The notes under the pieces are model-generated. The model saw only the letters and a list, made by a program, of their open reading frames with translations. It did not search any database and had not been told where the DNA came from. From Mycobacterium sp. Aquia_213 (GTDB lineage: Bacteria > Actinomycetota > Actinomycetes > Mycobacteriales > Mycobacteriaceae), in the NCBI RefSeq assembly GCF_026625985.1, contig NZ_CP113116.1:2976001-3040000 (forward strand): 64,000 nt of DNA. The letters are read 5' to 3'. Every line of letters begins with the position of its first letter. Within the stretch, counting starts at the first letter, position 1. Below, piece by piece: positions 26,068 to 34,301 of this stretch. Position numbers and translations under genes: made by a program.

Positions 26068-27303
26068 ATGACGAACACGATCTCTGCCCGCCGCTCGGTC
26101 CTCGACGCACCCGACGAGCCGGATTTGGTTCGCATGCGCACGGAGGTCGGGGCGCGGTTGCGCTCCGCGATGGTCGAGCACGGCGTTGACGCACTGATCC
26201 TGCTGATGAACGGCTACGTCGGATACGCGACGGGGGCCAGCTGGCCGCTGCTGGACGCGGGACTGTCGCACGTGGAGCGTCCGGTCGCGGTAGTGCTGGC
26301 CGATGACGTGCATCCGCACCTGTTCATGCCGTTGCGCAGCGGTGCGTCCGCGGATGCACCGGTACCGGACGACCATTTACACGGCCCCGCCTACCTCGAA
26401 TTCGACCACGGCGTAGAAGATTTCGCGCGGCAACTGGCGGGGCTGATCCCGCCGGGAGCGAACGTCGCCGTCGACGAGCTCACCGGGGCAATGCGACGGG
26501 CGGGACCCACGCTCTTTCCCGCAGGCCCGCCGACGGATGCGGCCATCGTCGTCGGCGCCGCGCAATTGGTGAAGACCCGCGACGAGCTGGCCTGTCTGCG
26601 CAAGGCGGCCCGCATCACCGAGCACGCCATTGTCGACGTGCAGAAGGCCCTGGTGCCCGGCGTCCGGCAGATCGATCTCTCGGCCACCTTCGTGCGTCGT
26701 GCGTTCGAGCTCGGGGCCACCACCAACATGCTGGAAGCCATCTGGCAGGTGATGCCGAGTTCACGGGAAGCCGGGGTGTGGACCACCCACGGCGATCTCG
26801 CGCTCCCGCTGCTGCCCACCGACCGCGAACTGGCCGCCGGCGACGTGCTGTGGACCGACATCAGCATCACCTACCACGGATACTGCTCCGACTTCGGGCG
26901 CACCTGGATTGTCGGCGAGCAGCCCACACCCCGCCAACAAGACCAGTTCCGACAATGGCGAACCGTCCTGGACGCCGTCCTCGCCATGACCAAAGCCGGT
27001 GTCACATCAGGGGATTTGGCGCGCACCGCGATCGCCGCCAACGGCGGCCGCAAACCGTGGCTGCCGCATTTCTATCTGGGCCACGGTATCGGCACCTACC
27101 CCGCCGAAGCACCCATGATCGGCACTGATCTCGGCGAGGAGTTCGACGACAACTTCGTTTTTCCCCCCGGCATGGTTCTGGTTTTGGAGCCCGTGATGTG
27201 GGAGGACGGCACGGGAGGCTACCGCAGTGAGGAGATCGTGGTGATCACCGAAGACGGCTACGCGCCGATTACCGACTACCCCTATACGCCGTATGGCGAC
27301 TGA
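26068..27303 (+). CDS. M24 family metallopeptidase (Xaa-Pro-dipeptidase-like), complete site
   Basis: A 411-residue pita-bread-fold protein with an N-terminal creatinase-like domain and an M24 catalytic domain. All five dinuclear metal ligands can be traced: Asp264 and Asp275 (TDISITYHGYCSDF), His339 (LGHGIG), Glu374 (VLVLEPV) and Glu388 (YRSEE). Hence it is a plausible active metal-dependent hydrolase of an N-acyl or amino-terminal bond. ATG 26068 follows the amidohydrolase stop by 2 bp. Its 3' end overlaps the next, degenerate M24 gene by 11 bp, so both are made together. Confidence 0.88.
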   Translation: MTNTISARRSVLDAPDEPDLVRMRTEVGARLRSAMVEHGVDALILLMNGYVGYATGASWPLLDAGLSHVERPVAVVLADDVHPHLFMPLRSGASADAPVPDDHLHGPAYLEFDHGVEDFARQLAGLIPPGANVAVDELTGAMRRAGPTLFPAGPPTDAAIVVGAAQLVKTRDELACLRKAARITEHAIVDVQKALVPGVRQIDLSATFVRRAFELGATTNMLEAIWQVMPSSREAGVWTTHGDLALPLLPTDRELAAGDVLWTDISITYHGYCSDFGRTWIVGEQPTPRQQDQFRQWRTVLDAVLAMTKAGVTSGDLARTAIAANGGRKPWLPHFYLGHGIGTYPAEAPMIGTDLGEEFDDNFVFPPGMVLVLEPVMWEDGTGGYRSEEIVVITEDGYAPITDYPYTPYGD

Positions 27304-28411
27304 GGTTCTGCCCGACACCCGGGCACTGCGATCCGGGCGCCGGGAACGCGCGCTGGCCCAAATGGACGAGCACGGCCTCGACATCCTGGTGCTCGGCCGC
27401 CAAGCCAACATTCGCTATGTGACTGGCGCGCCCCAGCTTTGGATAGCCGGGACGCGACCGTTCGGTCCGATGTGCGTGCTGGTGCGCGCCACCGGAGACA
27501 TCTATCTCAACAGCACCGACGACGAGGGCGTCCCGGAGGAGATCGACCACGATCACCTGTACGGGCTGGCCTGGAACCCGATGACGCTGATCGACGTGCT
27601 CAAGAAGGTGGATGGCGCCGAGACGGCGCGCCGCGTCGGAACCGACGCGATCACACCGACGTTCGCCGCGTTGCTGCCCGACGCGTTCCCGAATGCCGAA
27701 CTCGTCGATGCCGAGCCGGCCATGCGCGCGGCGCGGCGCATCAAGACACCCGACGAGATCGCGGCGATGGACAGCGCATTGCGGATCGCCGAGCACGGAC
27801 TCGCCACTGCCCTGGGCGAATTGGCGCCGGGCGTATCGGAGCAGACCTTGGCCGGCGTCATGATGGAGGCGATGGCCGCGGGCGGGATCAGCACGCCGGC
27901 GACCCAGGACGCAGCGTGGGTGACCTCGCGGGAACGGCCCTGGCATCGCGGTCAGGCCGAGGCGCGGCCGGGCGACCTGGTCGCATTCGCCGCCGGGGCC
28001 CTGGCCAATGGCTACGTCGCCGAGGTAGGCAGAACGTGGCCCGTCGGCGATGTTACTGAAGCACGGGGTCTGTTCGAACGGTCGAAGACGCTGTACGACA
28101 AAATGGTTGCCGCCTGTCGTCCCGGTGCGTCCACTCGTGATCTGCTTGCGGCGTACGAGGCGGCCGGCGAGCCGATACCGCCGATGCCGATCGCACACGG
28201 GTTGGGATTGGGTTTCGATCCGCCGGTGGTGTCCGAAACCCTTTTGGCCGCGGGCGAACACGACGAGCTCGAAGCCGGCATGGTGCTCGCGATTACCGGC
28301 TACGTCTGGCAGCAGGGCATCGGCGCGGTGTACCGCCGCGATACCGTCCTCATCACCGGCGACGGCGTCGACGTGCTGACTACCAGCCCGTCGTGGGGTC
28401 ACGGGAGCTAG
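27293..28411 (+). CDS. M24-fold protein with lost metal ligands (creatinase-like)
   Basis: A 372-residue M24-fold protein aligned with its upstream neighbour. The corresponding residues are Ala233 and Glu244 in place of the two Asp, His302 kept (IAHGLGLG), Thr335 in place of the first Glu, and no clear Glu at the last ligand (VYRRDT). It therefore lacks a dinuclear metal site. Creatinase shows the fold can act without metal through that His, so it may be a metal-free hydrolase or a pseudoenzyme partner of the intact one. ATG 27293 overlaps the preceding gene by 11 bp. It is the last gene of the operon. Confidence 0.85.
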   Translation: MATEVLPDTRALRSGRRERALAQMDEHGLDILVLGRQANIRYVTGAPQLWIAGTRPFGPMCVLVRATGDIYLNSTDDEGVPEEIDHDHLYGLAWNPMTLIDVLKKVDGAETARRVGTDAITPTFAALLPDAFPNAELVDAEPAMRAARRIKTPDEIAAMDSALRIAEHGLATALGELAPGVSEQTLAGVMMEAMAAGGISTPATQDAAWVTSRERPWHRGQAEARPGDLVAFAAGALANGYVAEVGRTWPVGDVTEARGLFERSKTLYDKMVAACRPGASTRDLLAAYEAAGEPIPPMPIAHGLGLGFDPPVVSETLLAAGEHDELEAGMVLAITGYVWQQGIGAVYRRDTVLITGDGVDVLTTSPSWGHGS

Positions 28412-28523
28412 GCGACGCGCCCTTTCTCGGCCAGCATCCGAGACTCGTAATCCCTTGTGTCACTTTAGATTCGCCTGTCACAGCGGCGGTCTTTTTGTCG
28501 GTGGTCGCCGATAAATTTGGGGT

Positions 28524-29786
28524 GTGAGCACGGATCGCGAGGCGTTGACGGCAGCATTTGACACTATCGACGCTGCCTTCGATGATCTCGTCACCCAGGA
28601 CTGCGACGCGTTGGTTACGCGCGAACAGTTCGCGTTGCTGGAACGGTGCGAGAAGGTGCGCCGCCGGCTGCCGGCCGTCGAACATCCTTTGATCAATAAT
28701 CTGGTCCGGCAAGCCACGCCCCAAGAGATCGGCGGCAAGCTGTCGCATGCGATTGCCGAAGCAACGTTGATCAGTCGTTCCGAAGCGTCTCGGCGCATCC
28801 GGGAAGCCGCCGACCTGGGGCCGCGGCGCGGGTTGACCGGCGAACCGCTCGCACCGGTGTTGGCAGCCTGTGCCGCCAAACAGCGTCAGGGCACGCTCGG
28901 GCCCGGTCAAGTAGCGGCGATCCGCAAGTTCTACCACCAGTTGCCCGGCTGGATTGATGAGGCCACGCGCGAGCAGGCCGAGATCAAACTGGCCATGGAA
29001 GGCACCAAGTTCCGGCCCGAACAAGTCGCGGAGCTGGCTGCGATTATGTCCGATTGCCTCAATCCTGATGGCAACTATACCGATGAGGATCGTGCGCGGC
29101 GCCGCGGACTGAGCCTGGGCAACCAAGGCCGCGACGGGATGTCGGAGTTACGGGGCTGGCTGACCCCTGAGGCCCGTGCCACTGTGGAAGCGGTGTGGGC
29201 GAAATTAGGCGCTCCGGGAATGTGCAATCCCGACGACGAAAGCCCTTGCGTGGAAGGCAGTCCCAGCGAGCGGTCCATCGAGCGCGATTTCCGCAGCGCG
29301 GGCCAGCGCCAGCACGACGCGCTGAATGCGGCACTCAGAGGACTGCTTGCTTCGGGCGAACTCGGGCAGCACAACGGGTTGCCGGCTTCGATCATCGTCA
29401 CCACCAGCCTGGCCGAGTTGGAGGCCGCCGCCGGTCGCGGCCTGACCGGTGGTGGCACCATCCTGCCGATGAGCGACGTGATCCGATTGGCTCGCCATGC
29501 CCGCCACTATTTGGCGATCTTCGACAAGGGCAAAGCCTTGGCGTTGTATAGCACCAAACGGCTGGCATCACCGGCGCAGCGAATAGTCCTGTACGCCAAG
29601 GACCGTGGCTGCTCGGCCCCGGGCTGCACCGTCCCCGGTTACTACTGCGAAGTGCACCACGTCACCGATTGGGCTACGTGTCACACCACCGATGTCGACG
29701 ACTTGACCTTCGCCTGTGGGGCCCAACACCGGCTGCTGAGGCCCGGCGGCTGGACCACCCGGAAGAATTCCAGGGGTGATACTTGA
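28524..29786 (+). CDS. DUF222/13E12 repeat family HNH endonuclease, C-terminus frameshifted
   Basis: A mycobacterial 13E12-type protein. The N-terminal DUF222 helical domain spans about residues 1-300 (EATLISRSEASRRI..., AEIKLA...), then a basic region. A C-terminal HNH nuclease core (CSAPGC...CEVHHVTDW...FACGAQHRLL) runs from about residue 362 to 410 and looks complete. The product ends at 420 residues with RKNSRGDT because one T too many at 29783-29784 creates TGA; the conserved tail continues in the next frame (see the following entry). These proteins are repeated across mycobacterial genomes and are known integration targets of phiRv1-type prophages; no prophage is present here. Confidence 0.88.
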   Translation: MSTDREALTAAFDTIDAAFDDLVTQDCDALVTREQFALLERCEKVRRRLPAVEHPLINNLVRQATPQEIGGKLSHAIAEATLISRSEASRRIREAADLGPRRGLTGEPLAPVLAACAAKQRQGTLGPGQVAAIRKFYHQLPGWIDEATREQAEIKLAMEGTKFRPEQVAELAAIMSDCLNPDGNYTDEDRARRRGLSLGNQGRDGMSELRGWLTPEARATVEAVWAKLGAPGMCNPDDESPCVEGSPSERSIERDFRSAGQRQHDALNAALRGLLASGELGQHNGLPASIIVTTSLAELEAAAGRGLTGGGTILPMSDVIRLARHARHYLAIFDKGKALALYSTKRLASPAQRIVLYAKDRGCSAPGCTVPGYYCEVHHVTDWATCHTTDVDDLTFACGAQHRLLRPGGWTTRKNSRGDT

Positions 29787-29886
29787 ATGGATTCCGCCCC
29801 CGCACTTGGATCGGGGCCAACCACGCGTCAACACTTTTCACCATCCCGAGAAGCTGCTCCAAGACCGAGACGACGACGCGCCGTAA
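29784..29886 (+). pseudogene. out-of-frame C-terminal tail of the HNH protein
   Basis: If one T of the TT at 29783-29784 is dropped, the frame continues after Thr420 as EWIPPPHLDRGQPRVN followed by TFHHPEKLL and ends at TAA 29884-29886, adding 33 residues. This tail is the standard end of 13E12 proteins, so a single-base insertion (real or sequencing error) cut it off. The stop lies one base before the convergent phosphotransferase gene. Confidence 0.8.
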
Positions 29887-29887
29887 C

Positions 29888-31168
29888 TCATGAAGCTTCC
29901 TCGGCCAGGGCGGCATCGAGTAGATCGCCCACGCCATACCGCTCCCATGCGCTTAGCAAGTTGCACAGCATCTGCAGCGGCGCGCGTACGCTCTCGTCAT
30001 CCCGGATGCGCGGGTCCTTACGCGTGCTGGGCGCGGTGTCGAATCGCTTGCGTATCAAGGCCGGCACGTCCAACAGCCAGGCGACGCCCATGGCGGCGGC
30101 GTAGAGCAGAGTGTGGCGGCGCAACCGGTCCGCATCCAGCTGCGGGCCCCCGTGGCGGCGCACTTCGGTGACGAACAGCTGCAGTAGTCCATCGAGATGG
30201 ACATCCCACAGCTCGGTTTCCGCGCCCGACATCGCACCCCAGATGGCCATGCCCACATTCATCTGGCTGACGCATCCCCAGTCCATCAGACCGCAACGCA
30301 ACACGTTGTCGGCGTCTCGCCAAAACCACGCATTGTCGATGTTGGCGTTCCAATGGCACAGCGCGACATAGTCTGCGTCGTCGGCCAATTGGCGCGTGAC
30401 CGCGTGCTCGTGGTGCGCAAGGCGGGGCACGTCGTCGCGAAGGCGTGCCAGGAATTCCGGCGCGCGAACATTCGCGGGCAGCAATCCAGGATGGGTGTCG
30501 GCGAGTTCGGCGAGCTGATTCATCCGCCGTTCCAGCTTCTCCACGGACAGCGGTGCCCGTTCCCCCACCGTCGCGGCCGGTACGTCCAGCGGAAAGCCTT
30601 CGGCCGGAAGCAGCCCGGATCGATGGGTTCCGGCCAGCCGGGCCAGGGCGGTGAGCAGCGCCCGGTAATGCTCCAGCGGCTCGGGCATGTCGTAATCGAG
30701 GCACTTGTGATACTGCCGTTCGATTCCATTGTCGCCGAATCGGATTCGTTCGGTGATCAGAATTCCGGTTCCGCTCTGGCGGTGATAGTCGCCGAACAGC
30801 GCGCTGGGCACCGCGATCGGAAAATCAGGTGCCCGCGACAGCGCGGCGAATCGCACCTCCGGCTCCATCTGTGTCTTGCCCCGATCACGGATCGGGTTGT
30901 CGAGGTCGCGGGAGAACTTGACGAACAAGTCGGTGTGCAGATCCGTTGCGGCCGTGTCATATTCGACCGACAGCAGGACTTTGCGGCCTGTGCTGCCGCC
31001 GCCTATCTCGGCGAACTCCGTTATCCGGGTGACGGAATTGCCGTTCGTGAGTACGCCGGATGCGCGGAATGCGTCGGTGAGAAACCGGGCACCACCCTCA
31101 TGCAACGACGCGGGGTCGGCGGGAAACGTCAGCGCGGACTGTTCACCGACGACCCAGTGCGACGTCAC
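29888..31168 (-). CDS. aminoglycoside-phosphotransferase-fold protein, catalytic Asp replaced
   Basis: A 426-residue protein of the APH/choline-kinase-like fold (EcKinase-like group). The usual catalytic H-x-D-x4-N signature is HWNANIDN (His272-Asn279): the catalytic Asp position holds Asn274, while Asn279 and the metal-binding Asp296 in MDWG are kept. It may be a weak kinase or a pseudokinase with a CoA-ester or acyl-substrate-binding role. The start at GTG 31168 is 4 bp after the stop of the SDR upstream, so it is the last gene of the P450/CoA-transferase operon. Confidence 0.8.
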   Translation of the reverse strand: MTSHWVVGEQSALTFPADPASLHEGGARFLTDAFRASGVLTNGNSVTRITEFAEIGGGSTGRKVLLSVEYDTAATDLHTDLFVKFSRDLDNPIRDRGKTQMEPEVRFAALSRAPDFPIAVPSALFGDYHRQSGTGILITERIRFGDNGIERQYHKCLDYDMPEPLEHYRALLTALARLAGTHRSGLLPAEGFPLDVPAATVGERAPLSVEKLERRMNQLAELADTHPGLLPANVRAPEFLARLRDDVPRLAHHEHAVTRQLADDADYVALCHWNANIDNAWFWRDADNVLRCGLMDWGCVSQMNVGMAIWGAMSGAETELWDVHLDGLLQLFVTEVRRHGGPQLDADRLRRHTLLYAAAMGVAWLLDVPALIRKRFDTAPSTRKDPRIRDDESVRAPLQMLCNLLSAWERYGVGDLLDAALAEEAS

Positions 31169-31172
31169 GTGG

Positions 31173-31937
31173 TTACCAGGTCTGTTCGGCGGCGCGCACC
31201 AGCATGTGGTTGACCGCCACCCGCCGGTCGCGGGTCACCATGAACAGCACCGCGTCGGCGATGTCTTCGGGCCGCATCTTGACCATTCCGGCCGTCTGCT
31301 TTTCGAACGCTTCCCGCGACGCGTCGGCCAGGTGACTGAAGATCTCGGTATCGACGGTGCCGGGACCGACGACTCCGACGCGGACCCGCTTGCCGAGCAC
31401 TTCTTGGCGCAACCCCTCGCTGAAGGCGTTCACGCCGAACTTGGTGAGCGAATACACCGCGGTGTTGGGCCGGGCCACCCAGCCGGCGGTCGAGCTGATG
31501 GTGACCAGGTCCGCGACGCCGCGTGCCGAGTCGGCGGCCGCCTCGATCAAATGTGGCAGCGCCGCGCGAGTGGCGTAGAGAACCCCTTGCACGTTGACGG
31601 ATACCATCTGGTCCCAGTCCCGCAACAGCGCCTCGGTCGCGGGCGCGGACTGCATCAGGCCGGCATTGTTCACCAGGATGTCGAGGCGCCCCAACTCCGC
31701 GACGGTTTGCCGCACCGCGGACGCCACCTGTTCGGCGTCGGTGACGTCGGCGGGCACCACCAGCGCTGTGCCGCCTGCGGATTCGATATCGGCTTTCAGG
31801 TCGGCCAACCGTTCGGCACGGCGCGCCAGCAGGGCGACTGCCGCGCCCTCGGCGGCCAGCGCTTTAGCTGCCGCCGCGCCGATGCCGCTGCTCGCACCGG
31901 TCACCAGGGCCACGGCCTGTGTCAGTTTCCCGGTCAT
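31173..31937 (-). CDS. SDR family NAD(P)-dependent oxidoreductase
   Basis: A 254-residue classical SDR: VTGASSGIG cofactor loop, ADVTD, VNNAGLM, the Ser of ISSTAG and the active-site YSLTK. Its start overlaps the CoA-transferase stop by 4 bp, so both are translated from one message. A general alcohol or beta-hydroxyacyl dehydrogenase role in the acyl-CoA path encoded around it is likely; the specific substrate is unknown. Confidence 0.87.
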   Translation of the reverse strand: MTGKLTQAVALVTGASSGIGAAAAKALAAEGAAVALLARRAERLADLKADIESAGGTALVVPADVTDAEQVASAVRQTVAELGRLDILVNNAGLMQSAPATEALLRDWDQMVSVNVQGVLYATRAALPHLIEAAADSARGVADLVTISSTAGWVARPNTAVYSLTKFGVNAFSEGLRQEVLGKRVRVGVVGPGTVDTEIFSHLADASREAFEKQTAGMVKMRPEDIADAVLFMVTRDRRVAVNHMLVRAAEQTW

Positions 31938-34282
31938 AACCCGCCCAACGTCGGTGCTGCGGCCAGTATTTTGTGCAGAACATAGTCGGTGTCCTCGCCC
32001 AGGTCGGGGGCACCCCGAGTGATCAGGGCCGGATTCCGCGCCATCCGCCAGGCCGGGCCCAAAACCGGGCGCTGGCCTTCGCGGTGATCGGAGACGAAGC
32101 GATACAACTCGCGATCCCAGAGTTGCTGATCGCCGATCACGTCAATGGCAGTGGCGCTCTTGGTGGCCGGCACTCCCGCCGCACGCAGTCGATGCGCGAG
32201 GTCCTCGGCGTCGAGCTCACGGGTCAGCAGTGCGAGGTCGGTATCGAGTGCCTCCACGTGCTTGCGCCGTTCGGCGAGCCCACCGTAGCGAGGATCGTCG
32301 GCCAGTGCGGGGGCATCGAGCAGTTCGCAGAGCCGGCGCCATTCGTCGTCGTTGGCGACGGCCACGCTGATCCAGGAGCCGTCCGCACCGGGATAGCATC
32401 CGTGCGGGCACAGGTCGGGATGATTGTTGCCGTCGGGCCCCAGTCGTCGTCCCGTCAGGCTTTGTTCGAGCAGGCAGTCCCCGATCATCGAGGAGAGGGT
32501 TTCGACGGCCGAGATGTCGACGAATTGTCCTGTGCCGCTGAGCTCGCGGTGCAGCAATGCGACCACGGCCGCGTAGGCGGCTGCGGCGCCGACCGTGGAA
32601 TCCCCGTAACGCATGCTGGTTCCGAGCGGCGGCCCACCCGGATAGCCGACCAGCGGGGCAAGTCCGGCCAGCGCCGCGAAGCAGGGCGCGTACCCGGTTT
32701 GGTGACCGAGGGGCCCGTCGTTGCCCCACATCTTGATCGAGACCGAGATGATGTCCGGTTTGATCTCCGTGAGCTGCTGATACCCCAAGCCCTGGCGCTC
32801 CATCGCGCCCGGCCGCAGGTTGTTGATCACGATGTCGCTGTGCGCGATCAGCTCGCGTAATTGCGCCATGCCCTCGACCGACTTGATATCGAGGTCCACG
32901 CTGAGGATCTCGGGATTGATGCTCAGAAAGAACGGTGCGTGGTTGATGTCCGTACCGCCGTAGGCGCGCATCTCCTCGGGCAGGGCCGCCGATTCGACCT
33001 TGATCACCTCGGCGCCCAGCATCGCCAGCAACTTGCCGGCGTACGGGCCTGCCCACACCTTGGTGAGCTCGACGACCCGCACTCCTTGCAGCGGCCCACC
33101 GCGCGCGGTCTTCGGTGGCTTCAGCTGTGGTGCCCGCACCGCGGGCGGCGGATGTGGCGAATCGAGCCGGCCCAGGACCGCCGCGGTGTGCTCACCCAAA
33201 GTCGGTGCAGCACTGGTGATTTCTGCCGGCGACGCGGAGAGCAGGTACGGCACCGTGGGGTATGCCGCGTCACCCAGCGCGGGATGGGTGACGTTCTGGA
33301 AGAAACCGCGGTGCCGGTACTGCGGCGAGTCGTGCAGATCGGCAGCCTCGTTGACCGGAACCAACGGCACGCCCAGACGCTGTGCTTCGTCGGCTGCCGT
33401 CTCTTTGTCCAAGGCGGCGACCCAGGCCGCGAAACCCTGCTGGAACGCCGCGACCTTTTCCGGGGTGACCGAGAACTCGAGCCAATCGTCGTCGAAGTCG
33501 TCAAGCCAAACCGGTTGCCCCATAAGCTTCTTGACGCCGAGCCAGTGCGCGCGGCTGGTCATGTACAAATAGACGAAGCCATCGGCGCAGGCGAAGAACG
33601 ACGCCGGGCCCTGCTGGTCGTAGTCGTCGCGGGTGCCCAGGGCGGGGACTTCGCCGGTGACCAGGCGCCCCAGAATGCAATCGGCGCGGGAGACCAGCAC
33701 CGCATGCTGGGAAATGTCGATGGCCTCACCCCGGCCGGTGTGCAGCCGCCCGAACAGCGACGCCGCCACACAGAGCGCCGCTTCCAGTCCGGCCTCGTAA
33801 TCCGCCATGAACCGCCCCGGCCCCTGCAGCGGCGGCTTACTCGCATCCGGATGGCTGGGAGTGTGATATCCCCAGCCGCTGGCATGGAATACGTTGATGC
33901 TCCTTGCATTTGCGTACTCGGCCGCGGCTTTCTCGCCGAACGGGGTGATCGAGCAGGACACCACATTCGGGTGCCGGTCCGCCCAGCTGGTCGTGCCGTC
34001 GTCGAGCACCGCGTCGGCACCGGCGATCAGCTCGTGCCGACGCGGATCGGTGGCATCAAGCTCGACGGACTGCTTGTTCGTGTTGAGGTACGCGAACAAC
34101 GCACTGCCGTCGGCCCCCGTGGCGTCATCCACGATGGGAGAAAACGCCCGGGTGGAACTGCCACACCCGGGCGCCTCGACCTTGATCACCTCGGCGCCGA
34201 AGTCGGCCAGCAGTTTTCCGCAATACTCGACCGCTACCGACCCCGCCAGCTCGACGACTCTGAAACCCGTCAGCGCCGACAT
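31934..34282 (-). CDS. double-domain CaiB/BaiF family acyl-CoA transferase
   Basis: A 782-residue fusion of two CaiB/BaiF (family III) CoA-transferase domains, about residues 1-370 and 395-782. Both halves start with the same pattern (VVEL...Y(C/A)GKLLA(D/M)(F/L)GAEVIKVE) and each has GTGQ/GRGE followed by DIS. Family III enzymes normally are interlocked dimers of ~400 residues, so this is a covalent pseudo-dimer. It should move CoA between acyl groups, activating an acid for beta-oxidation. I could not place the catalytic Asp firmly in either half. A GGAGAG site precedes ATG 34282. Confidence 0.88.
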   Translation of the reverse strand: MSALTGFRVVELAGSVAVEYCGKLLADFGAEVIKVEAPGCGSSTRAFSPIVDDATGADGSALFAYLNTNKQSVELDATDPRRHELIAGADAVLDDGTTSWADRHPNVVSCSITPFGEKAAAEYANARSINVFHASGWGYHTPSHPDASKPPLQGPGRFMADYEAGLEAALCVAASLFGRLHTGRGEAIDISQHAVLVSRADCILGRLVTGEVPALGTRDDYDQQGPASFFACADGFVYLYMTSRAHWLGVKKLMGQPVWLDDFDDDWLEFSVTPEKVAAFQQGFAAWVAALDKETAADEAQRLGVPLVPVNEAADLHDSPQYRHRGFFQNVTHPALGDAAYPTVPYLLSASPAEITSAAPTLGEHTAAVLGRLDSPHPPPAVRAPQLKPPKTARGGPLQGVRVVELTKVWAGPYAGKLLAMLGAEVIKVESAALPEEMRAYGGTDINHAPFFLSINPEILSVDLDIKSVEGMAQLRELIAHSDIVINNLRPGAMERQGLGYQQLTEIKPDIISVSIKMWGNDGPLGHQTGYAPCFAALAGLAPLVGYPGGPPLGTSMRYGDSTVGAAAAYAAVVALLHRELSGTGQFVDISAVETLSSMIGDCLLEQSLTGRRLGPDGNNHPDLCPHGCYPGADGSWISVAVANDDEWRRLCELLDAPALADDPRYGGLAERRKHVEALDTDLALLTRELDAEDLAHRLRAAGVPATKSATAIDVIGDQQLWDRELYRFVSDHREGQRPVLGPAWRMARNPALITRGAPDLGEDTDYVLHKILAAAPTLGGL

Positions 34283-34301
34283 GCGAGCTCTCCCAAAACG
34301 G

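Noticed and set aside
28412..29886. Prophage attachment site or mobile element at the 13E12 gene
   Set aside because: Although phiRv1-type phages integrate into 13E12 repeats, there are no integrase or phage genes here and no flanking direct repeats that I can see.
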